A stretch of 47,643 nucleotides of DNA from Streptosporangiaceae bacterium (GTDB lineage: Bacteria; Actinomycetota; Actinomycetes; Streptosporangiales; Streptosporangiaceae): the NCBI GenBank assembly GCA_030038295.1, contig JASHPF010000345.1:1-47643 (forward strand), written 5' to 3'. The number at the start of each line of letters is the position of its first letter. The first letter of the stretch is position 1. Shown here piece by piece: positions 1 to 8,696 of this stretch. Below the pieces are notes generated by a model. That model worked only from the letters and a program-made list of their open reading frames with translations. It had not been told where the DNA came from and ran no database searches. A program made the position numbers and the translations under genes.

Positions 1-914
1 GCGGCGACCAGGCCCTTGTAACCGAACAGCGGCTTGCGGGAAAACACCGGCAGGATCTCGGTGGCGATGCCGAAGAACGGCAGCGCCACGATATAGACCT
101 CCGGATGGCCGAAGAACCAGAACAGGTGCTGCCACAAGATGGCCCCGCCGCTGTTGGCCGCGAACACCTGGGCGCCCAGCTTGCGGTCGATCTCCAGCAC
201 CAGCAGGGCCGCGGCCAGCACCGGGAACGCCAGTATCACCAGCATCGAGGTCAGCAGGATGTTCCAGGTGAAGATGGGCATCCGGAACATGGTCATGCCC
301 GGCGCGCGCATGCACACGATCGTCGTGATGAAGTTGACGCCGCTGAGGATCGTGCCCAGGCCCGACAGGACCAGGCCCATGATCCACATGTCGCCGCCCA
401 GGCCCGGCGTGTACTGCACGCTGGTCAGCGGCGAGTACGCATACCAGCCGAACGCCGCCGCCCCGCCAGGGGTCAGGAAGCTCAGCAGCAGGATCAGCCC
501 GCCGAAGGTGAAGAAGTAGTAGCTGAGCAGGTTCAGCCGCGGGAACGCCACGTCCGGCGCCCCGATCTGCAGCGGCATGAGCTCATTGGCGAAACCGACG
601 AAAAGCGGGGTCGCGAAGAAGATCAACATGATGATGCCGTGCATGGTGAACAGCTCGTTGTACTGCTGGTCGGACACTATGTGGTTGTCCGGGCCCATCA
701 GCTGCGCCCGCATGACGAGCGCCATCAGCCCGGAGATCAGGAAGAACACGAATGAGGTGATCAGGTACAAGTGCCCGATGACCTTGTGGTCGGTCGACGA
801 CAGCCAGTCCACCAGGAGGCTGCCCTTGCGGCCGGATCCAGGCAGTTCGTAGCTCCGCCTGGTCCCGACCACCCGGTCGGCCTGCGCGGACTCGAACGCG
901 GTCACTGGCCCCAT
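1..914 (-). CDS. ctaD: Cytochrome c oxidase subunit I, partial (3' end outside window)
   Basis: Heme-copper oxidase catalytic subunit, an integral membrane protein that reduces O2 to water in aerobic respiration. I translated this frame by hand because it runs off the window edge and is missing from the ORF track. It reads [14 protein letters not shown], then [41 protein letters not shown] and [19 protein letters not shown]. These are classic COX1 signatures, including a heme-ligand histidine (TMHG) and the CuB/HPEVY motif. About 304 residues are visible, roughly the N-terminal half. The ATG at 912-914 lies inside the end of the upstream small gene, implying translational coupling. The divergent NsrR-like regulator may control it. 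Confidence 0.95.
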   Translation of the reverse strand, partial: MGPVTAFESAQADRVVGTRRSYELPGSGRKGSLLVDWLSSTDHKVIGHLYLITSFVFFLISGLMALVMRAQLMGPDNHIVSDQQYNELFTMHGIIMLIFFATPLFVGFANELMPLQIGAPDVAFPRLNLLSYYFFTFGGLILLLSFLTPGGAAAFGWYAYSPLTSVQYTPGLGGDMWIMGLVLSGLGTILSGVNFITTIVCMRAPGMTMFRMPIFTWNILLTSMLVILAFPVLAAALLVLEIDRKLGAQVFAANSGGAILWQHLFWFFGHPEVYIVALPFFGIATEILPVFSRKPLFGYKGLVA

Positions 915-1351
915 CCGGCCGGCGACGCGTCACCGCGACTGGCCTGCCGCAGGCGTGGGTCGCCTGGCTCTGGGCCGATGCGCCCGATCAGGAAGCGGTG
1001 CACGTAGACCGGTGCCGCCGAAAACGCGAGACCAGCAGCTGTGACCAGGTCGATCTCGGCCACGTCGGGCGCCGCGCCGGCCACCTCGGTGACGCCCTGC
1101 GCACGCAGGCCGTGTGGTCCTGGCCGGAGCACCAGCCTGCTCACCGTCGGCACCGCGCGCGAATCGTCGCTGTCGCGCGGAGGGAAGCACCATGACCATG
1201 GTGTGCCTTCGACGTCGAAGTGCAGCTCGCGGAACCCAGGCCTGGACTGGCAGGGCGATACCCGGACCAGCTCGGCGCGGCACAGCTCCGGGTCGGGCTG
1301 GGAAGACACCTGCTGGCTGGCGCGCGATCGATAGCGCTCATCACACCGCAT
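902..1351 (-). CDS. Hypothetical protein translationally coupled to ctaD
   Basis: A 149-residue protein of unknown family. The ORF track starts at 1396, but the internal ATG at 1351 has a strong GAGGAGA ribosome-binding site 5 nt upstream, so I chose that. Codon third positions are mostly G or C, supporting real coding. Its TGA (902-904) lies just beyond the ctaD ATG (912-914), an overlap typical of one operon. The sequence has a Cys-containing N-terminal part, a central segment around TPWSWCFPP and no clear membrane helix. Its position suggests a role linked to this oxidase, such as assembly or regulation, but that is inference. Confidence 0.68.
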   Translation of the reverse strand: MRCDERYRSRASQQVSSQPDPELCRAELVRVSPCQSRPGFRELHFDVEGTPWSWCFPPRDSDDSRAVPTVSRLVLRPGPHGLRAQGVTEVAGAAPDVAEIDLVTAAGLAFSAAPVYVHRFLIGRIGPEPGDPRLRQASRGDASPAGWGQ

Positions 1352-1429
1352 GAGTTCTCCTCGCGGCGACGCACGGGCTCGGGGCACGCCATGCATCCGG
1401 CCGGCTACACGTTCTGTCAGTCAATAAAT

Positions 1430-1448
1430 GTTTAGCTAAGAACTAAAC
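1430..1448. promoter_or_regulatory. Inverted repeat between ctaD operon and NsrR-like gene
   Basis: GTTTAG and CTAAAC form a perfect 6-bp inverted repeat around a 7-nt centre; with flanks it is close to ATGTTTAG/CTAAACGT. It sits in the AT-rich part of an otherwise GC-rich divergent intergenic region, a reasonable operator for the adjacent Rrf2-family regulator. Binding is inferred. Confidence 0.5.
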
Positions 1449-1488
1449 GTAGCGTGTCAGGGTCCACCTTGAGCGTCAAGGGCCTGAT

Positions 1489-1494
1489 TAGACT
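1489..1494 (+). promoter_or_regulatory. Putative -10 box (TAGACT) giving a leaderless mRNA
   Basis: TAGACT fits the actinobacterial TANNNT -10 pattern and ends 6 nt before the GTG start at 1501. No Shine-Dalgarno sequence precedes that GTG, so transcription probably starts at or next to the start codon. Confidence 0.4.
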
Positions 1495-1500
1495 GGCGGC

Positions 1501-2454
1501 GTGAACGTGACGCTCTCAAAGCGGGGCAGTTACGCCGCCGCGGCGGCAATCTGCCTCGCTCGGGCCTATCCGAGCGGCCGCCCGAAGAAACTGCGTGAGA
1601 TCTCGGCCGAGGTGGATATCCCGCGTGCTTTCGCGGCCCAGATCCTGGGCGACCTCGTCCACGCAGGCATCGCCATGTCCGCCGTCGGCCGAGGCGGCGG
1701 TCACCGGCTTGCCAGGCCGCCGGCGGAGGTAAGCGTCGCGGAAGTGATCGAGGCGGCCGAGGGCCCGCTGGCCTCGGAGCGCTGTGCCCTCGGCGACGGG
1801 CCGTGCCGCTGGCAAGACGTTTGTCCGCTACACGACACCATGACCAGGGCCACCGCATCGCTGCGCCAGGTGCTGGCCTCGACGTCGCTCGCCGTGCTGG
1901 CCGAGCGGGACGCGGCGATCGCCGTTGGCGCTTACCCGATCCCGGCTGACGCACACCGGCACGCACCGGCCGTGACCATTGCGGACTCAGTGCAGGTCGA
2001 ACTCCCGGCCGCAGTGATCGCGGCCCGGCTGAGCGGGGGCACGTCCTGGCTGACCACGCACGCCGAGGCCTGCGACGAGGAGGAAGCGCGGATCCGAGTC
2101 GGGCCTGGCAGCCCTGGCTGGCTCGGCAAGACGATCGCGGTCCACCTCGGCGAGCCAGCCGACGTCGAGGGCATTCTCGTCCTCCCGTTCATCTGGGAGT
2201 CGGCGGGTCCCGCGGGCATCTTTCCGAGGTTCGAGGGTGAGATGCGGCTGATCGCGCTCGATCCAGATCGATCGGAGTTCTGCCTCTCCGGGCGCTATCG
2301 TCCGCCGACTGGCAGACCAGGCCAGGTGTTCACTGACGCGCTGCTGACTCGAATCGCCAAGGCGACCGTGCGCTCGTTCCTGCGCCGGACCGCGCAGGGC
2401 TTGGAGCAGGAGCACGCTAGCGCCGACCTGACGCGCGCCGAGGCGCGCCGCTGA
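1501..2454 (+). CDS. Rrf2-family (NsrR/IscR-like) regulator with extra C-terminal domain
   Basis: DNA-binding regulator of 317 residues, about twice the usual Rrf2 length of ~150. The N-terminal ~140 residues are Rrf2-like: a winged helix (KLREISAEVDIPRAFAAQIL) with the RGGGHRLARP wing, then a cysteine triad (CALGDGPC and WQDVC) that in NsrR/IscR binds an Fe-S cluster. NsrR uses such a cluster to sense nitric oxide. The C-terminal ~170 residues are an added domain I do not recognise, possibly a small-molecule sensor. It is divergent from ctaD, and NO inhibits heme-copper oxidases, so NO- or redox-dependent control of the oxidase operon is plausible. Cluster type and ligand are inferred. Confidence 0.85.
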   Translation: MNVTLSKRGSYAAAAAICLARAYPSGRPKKLREISAEVDIPRAFAAQILGDLVHAGIAMSAVGRGGGHRLARPPAEVSVAEVIEAAEGPLASERCALGDGPCRWQDVCPLHDTMTRATASLRQVLASTSLAVLAERDAAIAVGAYPIPADAHRHAPAVTIADSVQVELPAAVIAARLSGGTSWLTTHAEACDEEEARIRVGPGSPGWLGKTIAVHLGEPADVEGILVLPFIWESAGPAGIFPRFEGEMRLIALDPDRSEFCLSGRYRPPTGRPGQVFTDALLTRIAKATVRSFLRRTAQGLEQEHASADLTRAEARR

Positions 2455-2512
2455 CGGCACGCTCAGGCCGACTGGCTCGCCAACTGATACCCGGCTCCGC
2501 CGATGGAACTGG

Positions 2513-2812
2513 CTACGGCCGTCCGTCCACCGCGCCTTCCGGCAGCCGGGCGGACGCCTGGACAGGCGCCGAGCTCATCCTGGCCACCGGCTCCGGCAAA
2601 GGCGGAACGAGATATTTCGTCCCGTCCCGCGCCCACGTCGGCTGCACGGGGACCGCCGAACTCGACGCAACGTGGGCGTGCCATGCCGCGACTTCGGCGT
2701 GCTTTGCCTTGATCTCCTTATCCCAGCGTGTCAGCACGAGCCAGAGCGGGATGCCCGCCCAGCAGCCGAAGAACACCAGCATGAGCGGAATGTTCATCCA
2801 GAACCAGCTCAC
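2513..2812 (-). CDS. Small single-pass membrane protein, unknown function
   Basis: A 99-residue protein beginning at GTG 2812, with GGAGGG 9 nt upstream. Residues ~5-27 (NIPLMLVFFGCWAGIPLWLVL) form one strong hydrophobic helix, followed by a charged stretch (TRWDKEIKAKH) and a low-complexity Ala/Pro-rich tail, so the tail is probably cytoplasmic. No catalytic motif is visible. It is not clearly in an operon with the regulator upstream of it on the same strand (about 200 bp gap). I do not recognise the family. Confidence 0.65.
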   Translation of the reverse strand: MSWFWMNIPLMLVFFGCWAGIPLWLVLTRWDKEIKAKHAEVAAWHAHVASSSAVPVQPTWARDGTKYLVPPLPEPVARMSSAPVQASARLPEGAVDGRP

Positions 2813-3020
2813 CGCTAATCACCCTCCCCTGGTGATTCGGCCTAGGCCAGCGCATCGAGCTGCTCACTGACACCCGCCAGAAACGCAGCACGTTACTGGC
2901 CATGATTGGCGGTGATCAGGCACACTTGATCGGTTTCGGTGCGGCTCGCCTCGCCTCTGCTACGGCTCACCGTACGGATCCGCACGCCCGCCGACGTCCA
3001 GGATTTCACCGGGTTTTTCC

Positions 3021-5834
3021 CTAGCGGGCTTCGTGGTCGGCGACACGGGCCGCGAGCTGGTGGCGGCTGCTCACCCCCAGCTTGGTGAAGACACTCGCGA
3101 GGTGATACTCGACGGTCTTCGGGCTCAGGTACAACTGGGCGGCGGCCTCGCGGTTGGAAAGTCCCGATGCCACCAGTCGCGCTACCCGGAGTTCTTGACC
3201 CGTTAAGCCGGGCAGATCGGGATCGCCACGGACCCGGTGCCGGACGCCCAGCGCGGTGAGCTCGGACGCCGTGGCGCTGGCGAAGGGCCGGGCCGCGAGG
3301 CGGGTAAAGGTGTCATCGGCCGCACGCAGCGCGCTAATCGCCGCTTTGCGTTGCTGGAGCCGGGACAGGCACCGACCGTGCTCCAGGTGGAGCAGTGCAC
3401 GATGAAAGGGGAAGGGTCCGGCGTCAGCAGCGTTGCAGCCGTCCCTCAGCAGCTGATCGGCGCGCTTGAGCTCGCCGTGCGCCATGGCCAGCAAGCCGCG
3501 CAGCCAGGCCGCGTTGATCAGCGCCAGAGACTCGCCTCGCTCGGTGGCGCGGCACTCGAATGCCACGAGCGTCGTGACTGCGTCATCGAGCTGGGAGTTA
3601 CGAATAAGGGCCCAGATTTGCAGCGGGCGCCACCAGAAGGCGGCAGGGTCGTCGTAATAGTCGATCTCCGGCACGGCCAGTGCCATGGTCGCGCCGCGGA
3701 GTGCCTCAGCTGGATCGTTCCTGGCGAGGCCCAGGATGCTGCGGGCAGAGGCGGCAAAGATTTCGGCCAAGCCGCCGAAAGCGCGGGCGGCGTCCTCGGC
3801 CGACTCGACGTGGCGAGTGGCAACTTCCCAGTCGCCGCGGCAGGCGGGAACCCTGGCGGCCGCGCTGTGCACGAAGGGCAAGTCGTAGTGACGGTCCGCG
3901 TCGCGGGCCAGGGAGACCGCCAGCTCAGCATGATCCTGGCAGTCGTCCCAGCGTCCGCGTCTGAATTCGGCCTCAGCCAGAAATGCCAGCGGCTGGCCGG
4001 GAAACCGTACTTGCAGCCCATTCCTTATCCGGTCAGCGGCCACCGCTAGGTCGTCGATCGCGCCCTGCAGCTCACTGGTCCACAGCTTGACCAGGCCGCG
4101 GTACGTGAGGGCGTCGGTATTGGCCATGGGCACCATAGCCGCGCGCTCGGGAAGGTCACTGAAGAGACGGAGCGCCTGGTCGCCTTGGCCGCTGAGCGTG
4201 AACGGTATGGCCCGCATGCTGCGGGCGGCGTCGTGCCACGGTTCGCTGCCAGTCGCGTTCTCCAGAGCACGGTCCAGCCATATCGTGCTTTCGAAAAATG
4301 ATCCTGATATTCCGAGCAATATGCCGAGTCCGAGTGCTGCCTGGCGGCCGGTAGCCGCATCCGCCACCGGGTCGTGACCGTCCCACGCCTCTTGCAGCAG
4401 GGTTCTCGCGTCTAGCGGCCGCGCCGCGAGCAGCGCCAACTGTCCCAGCGCTGCGTTTACCCGCGCGCTGGCGGGAAGATGCTCGACGGCTGGCCGCGCG
4501 GCCTCGGCTTGGGCGACATCGGCGGCGCGCACGAGCAGCTCGAATGACGACAAGAAGCGCTCGTCCCGCGCGGGCCCGAACCCGCTGACCGCGGCGGCTC
4601 GCTGCAGGTGGCGCGCGGCGAGGCGCAGCCTGCCTGCGACGAGTGCTCTTTCGGCTGCCTTATCGAGGTCAGATGCGAGCTCCGGGTCCGGGGCGATGGC
4701 CGCGGCGGCCCGGTGAAAGAGCGACCCATCACCCCCGACCGTCGCGGCAGCGCGCCGATGGAGGGTGCGCCGCAGCTCTGGCGAGAGGTCGCCGTATACG
4801 GCCTCTCGGACAAGCGGGTGCGTGAAGGAAACCTGCCAGCCGGTCGGGGTCTCCTTTTCGAGCAGGAATCCCTTCCGCTCGGCTTCGCCCAGCGCGATTG
4901 CCGGCCCGGTCACGTCGGCTACCGCGGCGATATCGGCGATGGTGCTGTGATCTCCGAGTACCGCCGCGGCCGCTACAAAATCGCGGGTGGCCTGCGGAAG
5001 CGCGGCCAGTCGGGGCCGCATCAGCTCGGCGAGGGACCTGCGCGCACCCAGTGACGTGTTGTGGGCCTTCAGTTCTTCATCGGACAGGTCGGCGAGCAGC
5101 GTTCGGGCGAGCAGCGGATTTCCACCCGTATAGTCAGCTATTTTCTGCAAAATTCGGTCAGCGATCCCATTGCGCCCAAGCGCCCGGCACATCATGCCGA
5201 GTTCCTCGAGATCGAGTCCGCGGAGCGTCAGCCTCATGGCGCGGCGGTCGCCGCTCAGGAAGCGTTCCCATCCCTCGCCGAGCTGGGACATCCCGCCTGG
5301 CCGGCACGTGAGGATAACGAGCACACGATCAAGGCTCAGCCGTCGGCAGGCGAATAGCAACGTGCGCGCTGACGCCAGATCGATCCACTGGAGGTCCTCG
5401 ATCAACACCGCGGCCGCCGCGTTTCCCTGACCGGTCGCGTTTCTTCCCTGCAGGGAAGAAATGAGCGCGAGCAGTTCCGCGCCGATCGTCAGCGGATCGG
5501 CGTCGGCGGGCGGGTCGTGGGACGACAGCAGCTCCAGACCGGCCAGCCCGTCAGGCAGCAGAGCGGCCGCCTGAGCGGCGAGTTGTTGCACGACGCCGTA
5601 CGGCAGGAACGCTTCAGCTTCGTCGCAGGTAGCGGTGAGGATCGGCATGCACAGATGGCGAGCTAGGAACTCTCGGATGAGCGATGACTTTCCGATCCCG
5701 GCTTCCCCCTGGAGCAGAACAACTTTCGGCTCGCCCGCACCCACCGCCGAGAGCGTGGAGACAAGAGCCGCAAGCTCCGGCATGCGACCTACAAAGATCT
5801 CCGCTGGGCGCGCAGATAGCCCATCGCTGCCCAT
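3021..5834 (-). CDS. Large ATP-binding LuxR-family (LAL/MalT-type) transcriptional regulator
   Basis: A signal-transducing transcription factor of about 937 residues. The N-terminus (FVGRMPELAAL) leads into an AAA/STAND ATPase with Walker A (GEAGIGKSS) and Walker B (VLIEDLQWID). A long helical TPR-like middle follows, and the C-terminal ~60 residues are a LuxR helix-turn-helix (LTGQELRVARLVASGLSNRE, then SPKTVEYHL). The track start is 5858, but the ATG at 5834 has GGGGTGGGGA upstream and the first does not, so I use the second. LAL regulators often activate secondary metabolism or catabolic operons after ligand and ATP binding. No target gene is evident; the VOC gene is divergent ~260 bp away. 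Confidence 0.92.
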   Translation of the reverse strand: MGSDGLSARPAEIFVGRMPELAALVSTLSAVGAGEPKVVLLQGEAGIGKSSLIREFLARHLCMPILTATCDEAEAFLPYGVVQQLAAQAAALLPDGLAGLELLSSHDPPADADPLTIGAELLALISSLQGRNATGQGNAAAAVLIEDLQWIDLASARTLLFACRRLSLDRVLVILTCRPGGMSQLGEGWERFLSGDRRAMRLTLRGLDLEELGMMCRALGRNGIADRILQKIADYTGGNPLLARTLLADLSDEELKAHNTSLGARRSLAELMRPRLAALPQATRDFVAAAAVLGDHSTIADIAAVADVTGPAIALGEAERKGFLLEKETPTGWQVSFTHPLVREAVYGDLSPELRRTLHRRAAATVGGDGSLFHRAAAAIAPDPELASDLDKAAERALVAGRLRLAARHLQRAAAVSGFGPARDERFLSSFELLVRAADVAQAEAARPAVEHLPASARVNAALGQLALLAARPLDARTLLQEAWDGHDPVADAATGRQAALGLGILLGISGSFFESTIWLDRALENATGSEPWHDAARSMRAIPFTLSGQGDQALRLFSDLPERAAMVPMANTDALTYRGLVKLWTSELQGAIDDLAVAADRIRNGLQVRFPGQPLAFLAEAEFRRGRWDDCQDHAELAVSLARDADRHYDLPFVHSAAARVPACRGDWEVATRHVESAEDAARAFGGLAEIFAASARSILGLARNDPAEALRGATMALAVPEIDYYDDPAAFWWRPLQIWALIRNSQLDDAVTTLVAFECRATERGESLALINAAWLRGLLAMAHGELKRADQLLRDGCNAADAGPFPFHRALLHLEHGRCLSRLQQRKAAISALRAADDTFTRLAARPFASATASELTALGVRHRVRGDPDLPGLTGQELRVARLVASGLSNREAAAQLYLSPKTVEYHLASVFTKLGVSSRHQLAARVADHEAR

Positions 5835-6095
5835 ATCGGAATCCCCACCCCTGAGCATGCTGAAGCGCTTACGTCATTATGACGAGCCTCATGTAGGAAA
5901 GGAACTACGCGCCGAAATTTGGCAAAAGCTCAGCTCGATCATGCACGAAGCAGCTGCAACTTTGCTGGCTGGCGACGCCGGGAACGGCGGGCGCCGGGAT
6001 GCGACGGATGCAATGCTGGTGCGGCCTGCCTTGCGGGAGGCGTGCAAGATTACGAGAGTGCCGCCAAAAGGTTTCCAGCGACGGGAGGTCGGGCG

Positions 6096-6845
6096 ATGCC
6101 CGAGATGACGCAATATCAGAATGGAGTTCCGTCCTGGGTGGATATCGGAACCCACGATCTGAGCGCGGGCGTGCGGTTCTACTCCGAGCTATTCGGCTGG
6201 GAGGGCCAGGACATGGGCGAGGAAGCTGGGCACTACACGATCGTCACGAAGGGCGGCAAGCAGGTGGCGGCCATCTCGCCTGCTCAGGACCCGGGTCCGC
6301 CGCGGTGGACGACCTACATCAACGTAGACGACGTGGACGAGGTGACCAGCAAGGTGGAATCGGCTGGCGGCGACGTTGTCGTAGCCCCGATGGATGTGAT
6401 GACAGCAGGCCGGATGGCGATCTTCCGGGACACGACCGGCGCGGTCATAGCGGCCTGGCAGCCAGGCGAGCACATCGGCGCCCAGCTCGTCAACGAGCCG
6501 GGCGCGCTCATCTGGAACGAGCTCTCCAGCTCCGATGTCGCCAAGTCGAAGGCGTTCTATTCGGCGGTCTTCGGCTGGGGCTGGGGTGGGGGAGAGGACT
6601 ACCCCGAGGCTCAAGTGAGCGGGCGGACTATCGGCGGGCTCATGCCCCGGCGACCCGACATGCCTGCTGACGTACCCGACAGTTGGCTTGTCTACTTCGG
6701 CGCGGCTGACGTCGATGCCGATGTCAAGAAGGCGACCGGCCTCGGCGCCAGCGTGATCGCAGGCCCGGCTGACATCCCCGGCACCGGCCGATTCGCCGTG
6801 CTCGTCGACCCCCAGGGAGCGGCGTTCGCGCTATTCCAGAGTTAG
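6096..6845 (+). CDS. VOC-family protein with two glyoxalase/bleomycin-resistance domains
   Basis: A 249-residue protein of two tandem vicinal-oxygen-chelate domains. The first begins at PSWVDIGTHDLSAGVRFYSELFGW and the second near LIWNELSSSDVAKSKAFYSAVFGW, each ending in a (G)RFAV/MAIF-D-P/TTGA-like strand. The fold binds metals or small hydrophobic molecules and includes lyases, dioxygenases and drug-binding proteins; the exact substrate is unknown. The track ORF begins at 5919, but the ATG at 6096 follows GGGAGG by 7 nt and starts right at the domain. It precedes a second VOC gene and an ArsR regulator, with an operator-promoter between the two VOC genes. Confidence 0.9.
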   Translation: MPEMTQYQNGVPSWVDIGTHDLSAGVRFYSELFGWEGQDMGEEAGHYTIVTKGGKQVAAISPAQDPGPPRWTTYINVDDVDEVTSKVESAGGDVVVAPMDVMTAGRMAIFRDTTGAVIAAWQPGEHIGAQLVNEPGALIWNELSSSDVAKSKAFYSAVFGWGWGGGEDYPEAQVSGRTIGGLMPRRPDMPADVPDSWLVYFGAADVDADVKKATGLGASVIAGPADIPGTGRFAVLVDPQGAAFALFQS

Positions 6846-6948
6846 CCGGGAGTCACGCCCGCGCCTTAGGGCAGGCGGTCGCCCCACGGGGCAGGACGAC
6901 CTGTCGATGCCGGGCCACCTGCCCGTTCGTGCCTGTTCTCTTTGTTGG

Positions 6949-6981
6949 TTGACGCTAACGTTCGCCATGGCTAACGTTAGC
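6949..6981 (+). promoter_or_regulatory. Promoter overlapped by a 12-bp palindrome (ArsR operator candidate)
   Basis: A -35-like TTGACG (6949-6954) and -10-like TAACGT (6972-6977) are 17 bp apart, upstream of the VOC-ArsR-SRPBCC-YCII genes. The -10 lies inside the perfect palindrome GCTAACGTTAGC (6970-6981). A direct copy of its left part, GCTAACGTT, occurs at 6954-6962. This arrangement would let a dimeric repressor, most simply the ArsR protein at 7382, block RNA polymerase. Spacing and palindrome are seen; the binding protein is inferred. Confidence 0.6.
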
Positions 6982-7015
6982 TGAGTCGGCACCGGACTCT
7001 AAGGGAGGGCCCGTT

Positions 7016-7372
7016 ATGGGTCAGGCAGTGGCGTTCTTCGAGATAATCAGCCCTCATCACGAGCGGGCGCAGAAGTTCTACAGTCAGTTGTTCGACTGGC
7101 AGGTGGCCAGTGACCCAGCGATGGGCGGATATGGCCTGGTCGATACCGGCGCCGGTGAGAGCGCCGTCGGTGGCGGTATCGGGCCCTCTTCCGAGCCCGG
7201 CGATCAGGGCGTGAAGATCTATGTACGGGTCGACGACCTCGACGAGTATCTCGACCGGGCCGAGAAGCTCGGCGGCAAGCGGCTCGTCCCGCCGACCGAC
7301 CTGCCGGGGGACTTCGGGCGGTTCGCGGTGTTCACCGACCCGGACGGCAACCAGATCGGCCTGTGGGCCTGA
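7016..7372 (+). CDS. Single-domain VOC-family protein
   Basis: A 118-residue glyoxalase/bleomycin-resistance-like protein. It has the usual single-domain pattern: an opening strand (AVAFFEIISPHHERAQKFYSQLFDW), a central strand (KIYVRVDDLDEYLDRAEKLGG) and the closing GRFAVFTDPDGNQIGLW. A GGGAGGG sequence precedes the ATG. It is the first gene after the palindromic promoter and is followed 9 nt later by the ArsR gene, so they are probably co-transcribed. Substrate is unknown; proteins of this subgroup often sit beside ArsR and SRPBCC genes. Confidence 0.9.
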   Translation: MGQAVAFFEIISPHHERAQKFYSQLFDWQVASDPAMGGYGLVDTGAGESAVGGGIGPSSEPGDQGVKIYVRVDDLDEYLDRAEKLGGKRLVPPTDLPGDFGRFAVFTDPDGNQIGLWA

Positions 7373-7381
7373 GGCCAGCGG

Positions 7382-7741
7382 GTGAGTGCACGAGGACACG
7401 AGGCGGCTGAGGACGAAGCAGCGCGGGTGATCGCCGAGCCGCGTCGGCGTGCCATCCTGCGCCTGGTCGCGAAGGACGAGCTAGCTGCCGGGGAGATCGC
7501 GGCGGCGTTCGATATCTCCAGGACCGCGGTTAGCCAGCACCTGACCGTGCTGAAGAACGCCGGCCTGCTGACCGAGCGACGAGATGGAACCAGGCGGCTC
7601 TACCGGGCCCGCCCGGAGGGCCTCGCAGGGCTGCGGGAGTTCCTGGACGACGTGTGGGCCGGCGCTCTTGACGCGGGCCGGGCGATCGCGGAGGGGCGCG
7701 AAGGGGTGGCCGATGAGGACCTGGCCGCCAGCGCCGGATAA
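7382..7741 (+). CDS. ArsR/SmtB-family winged-helix repressor
   Basis: A 119-residue DNA-binding protein starting at GTG 7382. It shows the ArsR core: EPRRRAILRLVAKDELAAGEIA, the recognition helix DISRTAVSQHLTVLKNAGLL and the wing (RRDGTRRLYRARPEG). No metal-binding cysteine motif is visible, so it belongs to the group that typically regulates adjacent SRPBCC/VOC genes rather than arsenic resistance. It likely represses its own operon through the palindrome at 6970-6981. It is followed by an SRPBCC gene after about 100 nt. Confidence 0.9.
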   Translation: MSARGHEAAEDEAARVIAEPRRRAILRLVAKDELAAGEIAAAFDISRTAVSQHLTVLKNAGLLTERRDGTRRLYRARPEGLAGLREFLDDVWAGALDAGRAIAEGREGVADEDLAASAG

Positions 7742-7843
7742 CCGGCGGCGGGTTGGCACCGCCGTTGCGATCGCGGCGAGCCGGCCGGCTCGCGATTCGC
7801 CAGATGGACGCCGGACTGGCGCGCCGAAGCGAGGGAGACGCGG

Positions 7844-8362
7844 ATGACAACGGCAGATCACCAAGGCAGCGACCAGGTCGTCACGGTGTTGCGGCGGCCG
7901 CCTGTGCGCCAGTCCACCCTCGTCTGCGCGGGAATCGAACGCACCTTCAGCTCCTTCGTCACGAGCATCGGCGCGTGGTGGCCGGTGCAGCCGTTCTCGG
8001 CCGGCAAGCACCGCGTCCGCGGCATCACCATCGAGCAGAAAGCCGGCGGCCGGGTCTATGAGACCTGGGACGACGGCACCGAGGTCGACTGGGGAACGGT
8101 GACCGCATGGGCGCCGCCCGCCCGGCTGGTGATGACCTGGACCGGCACCCCCGCCCCGACCGAGGTCGAGTTCACCTTCACCGTGGTCGGCCCGGCGCTG
8201 ACCCGAGTGAGGGTGGAGCACCGCGGCTGGGAGGTGCTGACCGAGGAGGAGCTTGGCCAGGACTGCGCGCTGCCGGGAGGCTACTCCGGCGGCGCCTATC
8301 TCGCGGGATGGGCACAGATTCTTCAGGCATTCGGTGATGCGATCGGCCAGGACGCGCGATGA
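7844..8362 (+). CDS. SRPBCC (AHSA1-like) domain protein
   Basis: A 172-residue START/Bet v1-like fold protein of the AHSA1 subgroup, which binds hydrophobic ligands in a helix-grip cavity. Recognisable segments are FSSFVTSIGAWWPV near the N-terminus, GRVYETWDDGTEVDWGTVTAW in the middle and VEFTFTVVGPALTRVRVEHRGW near the C-terminus. The ribosome-binding site is GAGGGAG. An ArsR-SRPBCC pair is a common arrangement; the same pairing occurs independently at 21.8-22.6 kb. The ligand is unknown. Confidence 0.88.
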   Translation: MTTADHQGSDQVVTVLRRPPVRQSTLVCAGIERTFSSFVTSIGAWWPVQPFSAGKHRVRGITIEQKAGGRVYETWDDGTEVDWGTVTAWAPPARLVMTWTGTPAPTEVEFTFTVVGPALTRVRVEHRGWEVLTEEELGQDCALPGGYSGGAYLAGWAQILQAFGDAIGQDAR

Positions 8363-8381
8363 CAAGGGAGCTTGCGGACTC

Positions 8382-8696
8382 ATGAGCACCTTCGTATTCA
8401 GACTTATGCCACCCCGTCCCACGTTCGCGCAGGACATGAGCGACGAGGAGCGCGAGATCATGGCCCGCCACGCCGCCCACTGGCAACCCTGGATCGAGTC
8501 AGGCCGGATGGTGATCTTCGGCCCCGTGCTCGACAGCGGCGGCGCATGGGGCCTTGGCGTCGTCGAGGCTGATGACGAGGAAGAGCTGCAGAGGTTCGCG
8601 GCTGATGATCCGGTGATCACAACCGGAACCTTCACGATCGAGGTCGGCACGATGCTGGGGGGCTTCGTCCGTTCGCAGTCAGGCCCCAGAGCATGA
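8382..8696 (+). CDS. YCII-related domain protein
   Basis: A 104-residue protein of the YCII-like ferredoxin-fold family. The track ORF begins at 8253, but the ATG at 8382 starts the recognisable domain (MSTFVFRLMPPRPTF, then MARHAAHWQPWIESGRMVIFGPV). The His and Asp positions typical of YCII proteins are present in the ARHAAHW and ADDP segments. It lies 19 nt after the SRPBCC gene and ends the operon. Its last ~14 nt overlap the antisense remnant of a GH15 gene, suggesting a rearrangement at its 3' edge. The biochemical role is unknown. Confidence 0.85.
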   Translation: MSTFVFRLMPPRPTFAQDMSDEEREIMARHAAHWQPWIESGRMVIFGPVLDSGGAWGLGVVEADDEEELQRFAADDPVITTGTFTIEVGTMLGGFVRSQSGPRA

